DNA of 64,000 nt from Paragordius varius (taxonomy: Eukaryota; Nematomorpha). This document shows positions 25,277 through 37,612 of this stretch, piece by piece; position 1 is the stretch's first letter, and every line of letters starts with the position of its first letter. A program made the translations under genes and the position numbers. Location: positions 4,216,001 to 4,280,000 of the forward strand of contig OZ176050.1 of NCBI GenBank assembly GCA_964247055.1. The letters are read 5' to 3'. The notes beneath the pieces were generated by a model. It was not told where the DNA came from and ran no database searches. It saw nothing but the letters and a program-made list of their open reading frames with translations.

Positions 25277-25669
25277 AATTTGATAGGGGGTAAATTGCAT
25301 ATAATTTAATAATATAATCTCGTTTAATTTATCTGTGGCACTACATGTTTTTACTGTATATACCCTTAGAAGCACCCATCAAGGAAGTGGCGTCACCCTG
25401 CCCTGAAGCGCGTGAAAGCACAGGAAGGCGGTAAGAGTCGTCCTGTGAGGACAGTGACCGTTGGTACCATGACTGTCACACCCTTTTCTGGATACCAGGA
25501 TAATTTATTTAATATCGGATTTTTTTGTTGATTCATTTTTATATATTAAATGCTTGTTATTTTTTGTATGCTTTTTACGATAGCGGCGCACATGCTATCA
25601 TTTTGAGATAAATATAATACCAAAACCCATTTGGAAAATAGAGGCATAAAATCGGGCGCATAATCCTGA

Positions 25670-25670
<1 letters not shown>
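25277..25670. other. Intergenic with an unexplained G+C-rich patch
   Basis: About 140 bp at 25370-25510 is markedly G+C-rich (for example AGGAAGTGGCGTCACCCTGC) in otherwise A+T-rich DNA. Open-frame translations give basic, proline-containing peptides that I cannot place. It may be an end of another mobile element; nothing is called. Confidence 0.4.

Positions 25671-25741
<71 letters not shown>
25671..25741. repeat. Long AT microsatellite (about 35 units)
   Basis: Uninterrupted TA repeat of about 70 bp, the longest in the window. It directly abuts the TIR of the hAT remnant at 25742. Confidence 0.97.
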
Positions 25742-25743
<2 letters not shown>

Positions 25744-27370
25744 GGTTACCAGATTTTTAAATGGAAAAAGCCGGACAACTCTGAAAGGAAGGGGGCGTTT
25801 ACTATCAAAAATGTTCTAACAAAAAATAATATTGTAATATTTTTTTTAATTATACAATTTATAATTATAAAAAAATGTATAATATTTCATTCTTTATATT
25901 TTTTATTTGAGTGAATATCTAGAAAAAACGCGTTCACTCGCCGCGTTAGTTCCCGGTAAAGAGGGTGCAATTTCCACTATTTTTTGTAAGGAAAGTAGTG
26001 TGTTTCAAAATGATGAAATTTTCCAACCATTTTTCATCTACTGTTACTTATCTTGATGCCCAATATTTGAACTTTTTCTTATCAATATATTTTTTAACCA
26101 ATGATACTTCATTAAAAAGATCATTTTCAGAATTATTACTATTTGGGAATTTTAGGGAAATATAACAAGATATTTTTGATAAATCGTACCAAGTACGATT
26201 CTGGTTTTAATGTAACCAATAAAAATGATCAATATCATTATTGTACCATCCGGTCTTCCAAATAATATTTGCACTGAATACAATTCCTTTTTATATGGTT
26301 CATGATATCCTGACGGTTTATTGCACCTTGTTCTTCGAGCTCATTTATACCATTGCTATTAAATGGTGGAAAATTATTATTTAACCTCTCTTAACATTGT
26401 TATTTTAAATTCAACTACATTTGCTATTTGGATTGCAGATAATTTGACCTTCAATAATTTTATTGATGTTTTGAAAAAGAGCAGCTTGATTTTGTAGAAA
26501 CTCTAGCCATATTTTAAAGATTTACTTTCAACTTTTCTAAAATGGTAGGACATGTGTCTTGCGAAGTAGGATTTTAAGAGATCATACATTTTTAAATTTG
26601 GCAGGAGAGCTACGGTTTTACAGTATAACTCCAGCATTTTCACAAAATTCTCATTTCAATGGGTACAGTGTATATATAGAAATAAGAATATATTTTAACG
26701 ACAATGTTTTCCACATCTACTGGTACAAGTCAGCAGTGTTTGTAGAGTGTTATTGATAATGGTATTATATGCGCTGCTCACCCAACACCAATAATATTTT
26801 AATTCAGATTCTTCGCTAATTTATAACAAATATTCTTTGTGCCTATTCTCGCTTTTCCTCCAAAATTAGTGTTCGTATTGTCATATGCGATAAATTTTGT
26901 TTTAAATTATTCTTTTCCAATATCAATAATATAAAAATTATTTTAGAATTTTCACCGGGTAAAAAAATAAAATCTAAAATTTTAATTTTAACCCCAGTAT
27001 TTGAATTAAAATATCTTATGATGGTTGGAAAAATTTTATATCTTTATGATAGCCAGAATATATGGATATAAAATTAATTTTTTGTAAATTAGTTTTAATT
27101 TCTGAAAATGCATATGGGGAAAGCCTATTGCATACTATTGCCTCGGCCTTTGTTCTCAGTTAAATTTTTTAAATAGCTTTCTGATAATTTGTGATGCACA
27201 ATCCATAGATCTGAAGGAATGATTGTGATTAACAGCTTGAAATGATATAAGTCTGCTAATGCTAAATTATTCTTTTCGTCTCCATAAGTTGTTTTTTGAA
27301 AAAAATGGCATTTTGGAAGATGATGCAGCAGTATTATAACATCTTTTATGTTTCTGTGTCTCTGTGACAT
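25742..27370 (-). mobile_element. hAT-family transposase relic with one terminal repeat
   Basis: The left end is TAGGGTTACCAGAT, a hAT-type TIR. Read on the minus strand from about 27370, broken frames give a block like HHKLSESYLKNL, then AYDNTNTNFGGKARIGTKN near 26890, KLAKNLN..IIGVG.AAHI near 26800, LVPVDVENIVVKIYSYFYIY near 26700, and near 25940 a GERVFS block corresponding to the C-terminal dimerisation region (usually N-A-x-VERVFS). The order matches hAT transposases. Many stops and shifts make it dead. The right TIR was not found, so the right boundary is approximate. Confidence 0.75.
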
Positions 27371-28756
27371 TTAAAAATATCTTAAAAAATAGTTTTTAGT
27401 TAATACGAATGCGATAAGGATACGATACGGATATGACCGATATGAAGATATGGGATTATTTATTCATATGATCAATATAAAATCACATGTTACCCAGAAA
27501 TTATATATTATATAATTCAACACCCATTTAGTAAACATGGGCGGATATGGTTTCATGTTTTATAATGCGTTTTGTATCATGTTCCAAATAATCCATTCCG
27601 AAATTTTCTGGATCACTTTTCCAAGTCTCCAGCCCGATCCTAATTTGGTTCTCATGTATATTAATTTTGATTCTCTCCCATCCAAAAATCTTTTTCCCGG
27701 ATTTTTCCCTTCCCGGAATGCTGTGATTTCCTTTACACGATGATTGTCTCTCTAAGAACAACCTTAATTTTTGTTCCAGCAGGCCTGCCTGCCTTTACGC
27801 GTGTTTTCAAGGTCCGTATGACCCGTTGACAAATACCTTTGGCTATGAATGATAAGGTGTAGTAAATGGGTGGTCGATATTCTCTTCATAGAATCTTTCA
27901 AATTGTCAGAAAGCGAGTTGCGAATTGTTGTCAGAAGCTAATCTCGATTACCAATTTTTGGATAGTTAAAACTATATTAATTTTATAAGATGTGATAAAC
28001 TTTTTTAAAAATTCAGTTATTTGACCCCATAAATTAACATAATAGTTCTATCTAGATATCTATACTGTTTGAAAAAAATTTATTCTTGGTTTATTATTAT
28101 CTGAGCTATATGAAATTTTAGATTTTAAAAATTTAGATAAGCTAAATTTCAAATGTTTTTTATCCTTTTTATTTCACCTTTTTGTACTAGTTTTATATGC
28201 CAGTGATTTTGTAAATGAACAGTTTTAAAATTAATTTTAGCTTTAAATTATCAAACATTGTTTCCATGTATTAAATAAAAAAAGCTTATATTTTTTATAT
28301 TTGACTTCTAGAGTCGAAAATTGCGACAGCTCCAAATTGCTGATATTAAAAAAATATATAAAGTTTTTATTGGTAAAATGTATTCTGAAAGCTTCTTAAA
28401 GTTAGTTACATCTTTTAACGATAATATACATATATTTGCCTTGTATAAGCGATTTTAAAAAATTTATAGAAAAAGGGCGGCAGTGTTTGTGATGAGGATT
28501 TTTATACAATTTTACATTTAAATTTATAATGCGCCTAAAAGGCTAAAAAAAGCATTTCGGCTTGATAATTTAAATACTTAAGATATCTAAATTTGATATA
28601 GCAGTAGGATATAAAATACCCTAAAAGTAATAACGTGTTAAATTGATAATGCAACAGACAAATTAATGACTGCTATCGTTAATGTAAATCATTAACTTTT
28701 AAAAGCTTTTAAGCTATATTTTACTCGCAAATTATATTTCGATTTTAATATCAATT
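27371..28756. other. Intergenic, one unexplained coding-like patch
   Basis: 27528-27761 (minus) has an open frame with higher G+C and a charged product; it may be the N-terminal part of the hAT relic or something unrelated. The rest is A+T-rich with no gene, RNA or repeat recognised. Confidence 0.4.
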
Positions 28757-29339
28757 TTAATTGGATACAACACACTCATTTTAGTCCTTCGATTCAAATT
28801 GGGGTAGTTGGATACCCCAGGCGTGTTTATAATCAAATACTTTAAAAAGTATAGAAGGAATCGAATCCATGGCAAAATTTTGCACTTATATAACATTAAT
28901 GAAACTAAATATATAAAAAATTTTATTCAAAAAAATTTGATATTAAATATTTTAAGCCAAAACCGAAAGGTAAAAATTTCGTCAACGTGACATGTGTCAA
29001 ATAGTAAAATTAAAAAATAATACAAAATAAACCGCTTTTTCTATTTCTATCAATGCTAAATGTAATTTATATTAAATATCTTTAGTTCTACCCTTAAAAT
29101 TAAATGAAGACGATATTTCGCAAAAATTTTGTAAAATAAAAATGGCGTCGAAGTAGTTTGAGATGGAACCTTTTTTTCAAAACAAAATTTTATCAAGATC
29201 TTTTGGCATATTTATATAATTTTTATCAGGATAGAAGCATAAATTTAAATTGGGACCGTTCCCTTCAGTAGTTTTTTAAAAGTCCTAATTTAAATTTAGT
29301 CTGGGGAATTTAGATACCCCAATTTGAATCGAAGTGTTA
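28757..29339. mobile_element. TA-flanked MITE, family 1, copy 3
   Basis: Opposite orientation to copies 1 and 2. The long-TIR end is on the left (TTGGATACAACACACTCATT) and the short-TIR end on the right (GAATCGAAGTGTTA). It ends 338 bp before the HEXIM start codon. Confidence 0.9.
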
Positions 29340-29676
29340 ATCTTGTTTAGGAGCTGTTCAAATTGTTATAACCCAAACAACTGTAAAAAAATTAGATTTT
29401 GGAGTGAAAACATGGGAACAAAGTTTGATTTCCAACTAAAACAACTTTTTAAACAATAGCGTATTAAAATTCAGCTCTGAGATATAATTTACCAAAATAT
29501 GTAAACTAAGATAAAAAGTGAAAAGGTAAAGTCTAAATAAAAATATGTAAACCACACCTCTTGATATACTTGGTCTAACAGATGTTATAAAATAGCGTCA
29601 TAAAGTCATTTTTACCATCCAATTTTCTCCATTATTATTTAAAAAAATCTTCATCATTTTTTTTTATTTTTTATTA

Positions 29677-31947
29677 ATGGATTCGCTTGAGGAAACAAAA
29701 CCGATTCGTGAAAAATCACCTATGGACATAATAGTAAATATTGATAATGTAACCGAAAATATTGCTCCTGTGTCCGAGTTTGTATCTCATGGCGGGACGA
29801 AACGAAAACGTAAACGCTATCGAAAGAAAAAAGACAACCTTGCCGCTGATCGGAATAACAATGCACAAAATGCACTTTCATCTCCTACATTTATAAAACC
29901 AAATTTTCATTTTAATAAATGTGGATGTTTTTTATGTAATAACTATTGTGATTGCTATATGTGTTATAGAAATAAGACATTTTTTCTAAAACCTTATCGA
30001 TCATTAAATTATAATGCTAAATATCGGAAAAATGAGATTAAAAATTTTGTAAAAAAAGAGCATGATGACCAAACAGATTTAAAAAATGATGTAAGTGAAG
30101 ATAAATTGAAAGAGGATTTGCGAATTACATTTGACGAGGAAAACAAATTGTCACCTATGCCATCAACATCTAAACAAAATATTTCTGGAGATCTTGCTAA
30201 CAAAGAAGAAACAAAGAGGTTTATATAATATTTATATATTTTATGTTTGTTCTGAATACTGGCTAAATAATAAACCGTTATACAATTTTATATAATAATC
30301 CATATATATAGAGATGAACCTTCAAATTTGAGTCCAATTATCAATACCACGGTATCATCAATGGGGCCTAAACATTATCAATCAAGACCAGAATATTCGC
30401 TCAATCATTACAGACATTATCCGTATCGGGGGAATAAAATGCACACATCTAATCAACCACATTTAACTAACGTTCCATCGGACTCTAAAAATTTCCCTAA
30501 TAAAGTGTCAATGTACCATAATATGCCTTATAATATGCATCATTATGCTGGGAGATACGGACACTATCCGTCACATTCAATTCCCTATCATTGGAATTAT
30601 ACTTCGTCCAACAATCGATATCCAGTGCATCACCATTCAACCATCCCGAACACTAAGAAAACGAATGCGGCCAATAGTAACAATAGCTTTAATTGCGTTT
30701 TTCGCAACCCATCACATTTTTATCATTACAAACATCATTTGTATAATAACAAGTATTCACAGTCATCGAAACAACAGAACATGTTTAAGAATCAAAGCGA
30801 AACAAAAGATGACGCACAACTTAACAACATGCCTCGTGAGGGAACTCATTATCCACATAGAAGATGGGGCTCAACCGATGATAATTTACCCAACGGCGGA
30901 GGACCTTTGAAAAAAAATGCTGCATCAAATCGTATCTCAAAATCTTTTGGCAATACATCAAAACTTCCAGTTAACCGGCGTCATAACCGGTATGCTCTTA
31001 GATCTCGTCCTTCAAACAATATTGGTATTACCACATCTTCTGGTGGCACTTATAAAAACAATAAAAGTTTCGCCAGAACAGGCGGTATTGGCGTAAAAAA
31101 TCGTGGTCGAGGTCGATCATCACTCAAATCATCTGCCATTACAAGACGGAGAGGGGGACGTTTTACGACCGATGGAACTAATAATGTTGATGTCAACAAC
31201 TCCAATCAACAACAATCAGTTGTGGTGAAAGAAATTGCTCATGCACCGAAAAATGACAATGAGTTCCTCATGAGGGATCATTACACCGATGAACATGGCT
31301 TTACTACATTCACGCCTTCATTTAATTATCCCTATATGGTGCCAGAAGAACATGAACATAATGATGATATTGTAACTAGCACACTACACAATCAACAGCT
31401 AGCAGATGGTGTGCGCTACACAGGATCGCCAATGTTGGATAACGCGGGTTCAATTTCTCCACCCTCAGATTACGAGGAGTATATGGAGGAATTGTTCTTG
31501 GAAAAAGATTTTGCCGAAGAATATGAATTGGCTCAAAATGTTCGGCTTCAGGCAATGACAAAATCTGAGCTGATTCAAGAAGTCTTGTTTTTGCAGGCCC
31601 AACTCGAAGACCGCGATAGGGAAATGATGGCACTCAAAATGCACCAATCCTTAGTTCCAATCAATGATGATCCAGAATGCGTTAATATGGTTGGCACAAC
31701 AAACACAACAACGACCCGTTCCACGTCTCAAGAAAAAACGCCTGAACCTCACAGCAATATTATGCCTTCCACAACTTTTAGCAGACCAGTTACTACTATT
31801 GATAGATTGTTTAATTCTGTCCATACGTCTCCGCCTGTGACCTCTACCCAAAACATTTCCCCACCCCTTGGGGAACATGACACAAGTCAGCCATTGCCCA
31901 ATGAAGAAATGCCGGATAACGAAAATGCTGTTGAAATTGATAGATAA
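29677..31947 (+). CDS. HEXIM: HEXIM-like inhibitor of P-TEFb, divergent and enlarged
   Basis: HEXIM proteins bind 7SK RNA and, once bound, inhibit CDK9-cyclin T in the nucleus. Exons 29677-30218 and 30312-31947 join in phase across a 93-bp GT-AG intron to give 725 residues (human HEXIM1: 359). The family match is in the C-terminal half. NDNEFLMRDH (about 495-504) sits where HEXIM has NTTQFLMDDH, and residues about 578-615 (LEKDFAEEYE, LQAMTKSELIQEVLFLQ) match the cyclin-T-binding coiled coil (LQRDFSETYE, LQNMSKQELIKEYLELE). The tyrosine of the PYNT motif is replaced (PKND) while the phenylalanine is kept. Arg-rich patches lie at about 42-52 (TKRKRKRYRKKK) and 436-465. Additions: a cysteine cluster C82-C96 and a His/Tyr/Asn-rich stretch at about 200-330. 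Assignment is by homology; RNA binding is inferred. Confidence 0.8.
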
Positions 31948-32073
31948 TTCAAATAGAATTTATGGCTTTTGGTGCAATGCCAATATATATTGATGAAAAT
32001 TTGTTGGATTCATATATAGATTACTAAAATAAGTCATATATTTACATACCATATTTTTTAATTACATCATATC

Positions 32074-32109
<36 letters not shown>

Positions 32110-32888
32110 ATGATAGAAATTTATAGTCTATTATAACATATTTTATACGATTGGATGTATTTAATTTACAACGTAGGAGATAACCCAAACACATATACAT
32201 TATACAATATATTTGATAATTTTTTATGCCATATTATACAATATCTAAATAAATTTTCTTAACCATTTTTTATCCGTAAAGTGAATTATACGTTAACAAT
32301 GAACTCTAATCAATTATTTACAGACTGGCTGCTGTACGCAAAACTAGCATATAATTTGATAATATCTTTTATTCGCACGTTCAAAAAATGTTATAATGAG
32401 TTTATTTAAAAAAAGCTGAACTATGATGATCAAAAAATTGAATCGATATCTATTTTTTAAAATATATATATAGATGATAAGTAGTCTTGTAATTGAAATA
32501 ACAATCCAAGCGTTGAAAAAGCTTACATGGTATAAAAATAATTATTTTGGACTGTAGTTTGATAGTCTAGTATAAAGAGATAAAACACAGTTGTAAATAT
32601 AATTAAATATTTTTATATTCTGTTTCTCAACCTAACAATAGTGATGTTTAAATTATTTTTTTTGTGGTTTAACTTCTTATTGTAATTTAAAATGAGAATT
32701 CAGTCAATCAATCATTTAAGGGTAGTTGGTTTTTGAGAAATTTGCATAAATTAATTACGAATGGGTGGATATGTCAAACAATATAACATTCATATAATAC
32801 AATATTTTATAGTTAAAAAACAATATGACACAACAAAAAAACTATATGTGGAGATATAGGAAGAATTTATTTAACATAATAAACAAAA
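31948..32888. other. Intergenic between convergent HEXIM and RRP7, 3' UTRs expected
   Basis: A+T-rich, with a TA microsatellite at 32079-32105. Nothing coding is seen on either strand. Confidence 0.6.
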
Positions 32889-34277
32889 TTAAAATGGTTT
32901 AAATTTTCTATGGGCTTTAATTCGCATAATTTTTTCTTTGTCCGTTTCAAATTTTCTTTTAAGCTCATCCAATCCTAAATTATAAAATATGAATGCAAAA
33001 GCTTACGTTCAACTTTGGATTGAGCCATTTGGAATTTATAAAAGTTTTGTGACATGGTTGATGCTTTCTAATTAGTAAAATTTAAAATGACATGGAATAA
33101 ATAATGTTAAATTTATAGAGAATTGCAAACAAGAATATTTATAAAGTACGCGATATTGTTTTATATTTTGGAAAATAAAAATATGGTAGATTTTTTTTAA
33201 AAAATTGAGTCTTCTATTGATTTTTGGGTTGCGGCTCTTCACGATAACTCAAACTTTAACTTCTTATATTACGCCTTATTAAATTTTAATAAAACCAAAT
33301 AACAATGATACCAATAAAAAATAAATTATTATTAATGGTACTTGTTTCTTATTTTTTAAGCGGGCATGCCGAACATTGTGCATTTTTTTCAAGTTTGATT
33401 TCGCCTTATTTTTATGGCTGACTACGGTCCAGCCTTCCTCGGCATTCATAATTTGCTTTTGTTTTTCTTCCAATTCCTCCTTCTCCTAAATATCAGATTT
33501 CTTTTCTTACAAATTTAAAATTATTTTAAGGGTATTCGTAGTGACATTCCACTAATTTATTGATTAAACAAAATTTGTTAAATAAATATTATCCCAATTA
33601 TTTATCAAAAACTACTATTTTATAGGTTTATGGATAAAATAAAAACGTCATATAATAATATATTTAATTAATATAACTAATTTGTCTATCTAAACCTTTA
33701 AAATTGTTTTATTGGATATGCATTTGTAAAAAAGATGCAGCTAATAGCATTGCTTAAAACCGAATCAAATTTAAAATTTAATAGAAAGATATAAATTAAA
33801 TATCACTTGATTAAGGATTTTGTCATATTCTGACATATATGAATTTATTTGCTTATTTAACTTTTGTATATATCTTATTTCTTTATCACAATAGTTCATA
33901 CAGTAAGCTTTGAATATATTACGAAAATAAACTTGCATGTCCTAGATTTGGATTTTGATCAATATATAAAATCATTGGATTAGCGGCTGAATATTGATTA
34001 AAACTATTCAAACACCTATTGAAGGTATCATTATCTTTAAAAATAGCTATAATTTTTGGTTTCAATTTAAATTTATGTTCCAGTTCTCCGGGCAATAATT
34101 CAATGATATCCTATAATTTATTTGGCAAAAAACTTTATCAAAGTATTGTGGTAAGTTTTTAAATATTAATGTAAAAATATTTGTTTTTGCATTTTGCGAA
34201 ACATTAATAAACATATATCGCAAAACTGGACTGTCTCTTAAAACTTTGTAAGGCACGATTTTATCAGATGATCGCAT
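32889..34277 (-). CDS. RRP7A: Ribosomal RNA-processing protein RRP7 (RRP7A-like)
   Basis: Small-subunit ribosome assembly factor acting in the nucleolus. Exons in coding order: 34277-34134, 34110-33933, 33907-33807, 33485-33342, 33067-33007, 32974-32889. Phases agree and give 237 residues (human 280). The N-terminal half is the degenerate RRM (LRDSPVLRYMFINVSQNAKT, where the human protein has a TLFVLNVP strand). Then come INSYMSEYDK (compare VDTFMEAYDQ), EEGWTVVSHKNK (compare DEEGWVKVTRRG), and the diagnostic C terminus QNFYKFQMAQSK plus KRKFETDKEKI...AHRKFKPF. Introns 1, 2 and 5 are 23, 25 and 32 bp; introns 3 and 4 are 321 and 274 bp. The start at 34277 is the first ATG that precedes the RRM. 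A MITE begins 52 bp upstream of it. Confidence 0.92.
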
Positions 34278-34328
34278 GTTACTAAAATATGAAAATGCGA
34301 GAAATTTTGAAAATCTCATATTGTACTT

Positions 34329-34902
34329 TAACACTTGCACACAAAACATTTATTTTAGTCCTTCGATTCAAATTGGGGTAGTTGGATACCCCAGGCCTGT
34401 TTAAAATCAAATATTGATAGTATGGAAGTATTCGAAACCATGGCAAAATTTTGCACTTATATAACATTAATAAACCGAAGTATATAAAAAAATTTATTCA
34501 AAAATACTTGATATTACTTATTTTAAGCTAAAAGCAAAAGGTAAAAATTTCGTCAACGTGACATGTGTCAAATTGTAAAATTTAAAAATAATACAAAATA
34601 AACCGCTTTTTCTATTTCAATGTTAGATGTAAATTATAAAAAAATTAGCTTTAGTTACCCTTAAAATTAAATAAAGACGATATTTTGCAAAAATTTTGTA
34701 AAATAAAAATGGCGTCAAAGTAGTTTTAGATGGAACCTTTTTTTCAAAACAAAATTTTATCAAGATTATTTGGCATATTTATATAATATTTATCAGGATA
34801 GAAGCATAAATTTAAATTGGGACCGTTTCCTTCAGTAATTTTTTAAATATATTAAAATTTAGTCTGGGGTATTTAGATACCCCAATTTAAATCGAAGTGT
34901 TA
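34329..34902. mobile_element. TA-flanked MITE, family 1, copy 4
   Basis: Long-TIR end left, short-TIR end right. The left end is 52 bp upstream of the RRP7 start codon. Its terminal TA is shared with copy 5. Confidence 0.9.
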
Positions 34903-35454
34903 ACACTTGGATATAACATATTCAATTTAGTCATTCAATTTAAATTGGGGTACTTAAATACCCCAGGCCTGTCTAAAATTGAATTCTTTAAAAAATATGG
35001 AAGGAATCAAAACCATGGAAAAATTTTGCACTCAAATAAACCGAAATATATAAAAAAATTTATATTAGTTATTTTATAAAACCGAAAGGTAAAAATTTTG
35101 TCAACGTGACATGTGTGCAATGAGTAAATTAAAAAATAATACAAAATTAACCATTTTTATTTACATCAATATTAGATGTAATTTAAATAAAAAATTAGCT
35201 TTGATTTCAACTTTAAAATTAAATGAAGACGACATTTTACAAAAATTTTGTAAATAAAAATGGCGTCGAAGTAGTTTGACATGGAACTTTTTTCTTCAAA
35301 ACAAAATTTTATTTAGATATTTTGGCATATTTATATAATTTATATTAGGATAGAATCATAAATTTAAATTGGGACCGTTTTCTTCAGTAGTTTTTTAAAA
35401 ATCTTAACTCAAATTTAGTCTGGGGTATTTCAGTCAATTTGAATCGAAGTGTTA
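34901..35454. mobile_element. TA-flanked MITE, family 1, copy 5
   Basis: Same orientation as copy 4 and abutting it, with the TA at 34901-34902 common to both. This fits insertion of one copy into the TA duplication of the other. It starts TAACACTTGGATATAACATA. Confidence 0.9.
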
Positions 35455-35578
35455 AATTGTCAGTATTCAGAAAGTTGGTAACATCATTTAAAAATTTTTA
35501 TACATAGAATAGATTTTTAAATAATCTCAGTTTTGCGAAAAACGTGCATATTAAATAAAACTTAGCCTATTTTTTATT

Positions 35579-36158
35579 TAACACTTGGATACAAGACACT
35601 CATTTTAGTCCTTCGATTCAAATTGGGGTAGTTGGATCAGCCTGTTTAAAATCAAATACTTTAAAAAGTATGGAAGAGATCGAAACCATGGCAAATTGTT
35701 GCACTTATATTATATTAAGAAACGGAAATATATAAAAAATTATATTCGAAAATACTTGATATTACTTATTTTAATGTAAATCCTGAAGGTAAAAATTTAG
35801 TCAACGTAACATATGTGAAATGGTAAAATTAAAAAATAATAAAAAAATAAACCGCTTTTTTTATTTCTATCAATGTTAGACGTGATTTAAATAAAAATTT
35901 AGCTTCAATTTTACCCTTAAAATTAATAGAAGATGATATTTTGCAAAAATTTTGTAAAATAAAAATGGCGTCGAAGTAGTTTTACATAAAACTTTTTTTT
36001 CAAAACAAAATTTTATTTGGATATTTTGGCATATTTATATAATTTTTATTGGGATAAAAGCATAAATTTAAATTGGGACCGTTTAGTAGTTTTTTTTAAA
36101 ATTTTAACTTAAGTTAATTCTGGGGTATTTAGATACCCTGATTTGAATCGAAGTGTTA
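35579..36158. mobile_element. TA-flanked MITE, family 1, copy 6
   Basis: Same orientation as copies 4 and 5. It starts TAACACTTGGATACAAGACA and ends GAATCGAAGTGTTA. Part of the GGGGTA...TACCCC palindrome at its left end is lost. Confidence 0.9.
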
Positions 36159-36310
36159 AAATCTAAGGTGATAGATATTATCATCATTTAACTATAGAAA
36201 TAAGGTTTCAAAATAATTTAATGTGTTTTTTAACAAAATGTTGCCAAAAATTTATATACAAGCAATTGCAGTTTTTTTGTCATGATATAACATATATTTT
36301 GGGCCTTAAT

Positions 36311-36960
36311 TAGGGTTGTGCATTGATTGCTTTTTCAAAAAAGTCCGGTCAGACCCAGTCAGACCATGGTCAAGACCACGGTCATGACCATTTTTTACTT
36401 AAATAAATATCATGCGATATTGGATTGTGAAAATAATGTTCGTACGACACTTGCGTTTCACTAATAATGTCATGTTTTTTCTTAAAAGTTTATATTATAC
36501 AATTTTTGGATATTTATTTTTTCAAATATTTTCAATCAAATTTAATCAGGAATTTTGTTTTCAAATAGATTTTGCCACATGTTTGTCGCCTTCTGAATCT
36601 TCCAATACTTAGCTTTTAATACTGGATATTTCAAATAAAATTTTACTTAGTTTGTTTTACACTTTATTTGATCATTGAAATATCCAATTATAAAAAAATT
36701 TTTCATTTTGTTGGCTCAAATATATGAAATAAATGCATATTTTGCAAAACGCTTGATTGTTTTGTTTTTCGAAACAACTGGATATGCTTAAATGCTAATG
36801 TTATAAGGATGCATGTTTAACAATTTTATATTGTTATATAAGCAAATTTAAATATTTAATTTATATTTTTATTAACTTCCAAAAAATTACCAGCAATTTT
36901 TCAAAAAACAGCTGATTTTTAAATGACCATGGTCAAAAAATAAATAGTCACTGACCTCGT
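36311..36960. mobile_element. hAT-like end fragment with TAGGGTTGTG terminus
   Basis: 36311-36320 is TAGGGTTGTG, followed by TTTTTCAAAAAA and GGTCAGACC-type palindromes. The same arrangement starts at 37613, and its complement ends at 54665. The inner boundary is unclear; GACCATGGTCA recurs near 36921. No transposase is seen in it. Confidence 0.5.
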
Positions 36961-37224
36961 CTTTTCCTATATCACTCATGAACCCCCAAACCAAATCTCC
37001 ATAAAAATGATACATTTATCTATTAGAATATAGTTGCATTCTGATAATCTTTTATAGCCCCCTACTCGATTTTGGACGCAGTGTTTATCGCTATTTCCCA
37101 ATGTATTCTAGAAAATATTGGTTTTGAGCTTTACCAGTGATAAGAGAGTTGCCACTTAATTGCAAGTAATTAAGACAGAAAACACCGAATTTCTCCCATT
37201 TTGTTAAATAAATAATGATAGTAA

Positions 37225-37320
37225 ATGCATCATTCCAAAAAATATCACTTTATCATGAACTACATATAAAAAGCAAAACATGTTTTTAATTCTAGATGCT
37301 GGCTCTAAATTTCAACTTTT
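37225..37320. repeat. Dispersed repeat shared with the element at 11692-13255
   Basis: AAAAAATATCACTT, AACTACATAT.AAAAGCAAAAC and AGATG.TGGCTC recur as the reverse complement of 12885-12975. It is probably an internal segment of the same DNA transposon family. Confidence 0.6.
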
Positions 37321-37612
37321 TGGAATCGTCTAAAATTTTCAAGTTCTCTTTAACCCGACCTTTTAATTTTTTATCCGCCATTACATATTGGGGTGGTATT
37401 ATATCGCAGAGGTCTATCCTGTAAATTAATTACTGTGTGTTTTAGCTAAATTTAAATTATCAAACATTGTTTTCCTGTTTACAACTGATTTTTTAAATAA
37501 ATATTAATTATTTTTTGTTAGTAAAATACAACGTGAAAGGTAGAACTTATCTATTTTCTAACCATATTATACATTTTTTTACTATTATAACAATTTAAGA
37601 CTTTGATACAAC

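Noticed and set aside
36412-36612. 66-codon plus-strand frame
   Set aside because: Hydrophobic Phe/Ile-rich product typical of A+T-rich noise, inside hAT debris.
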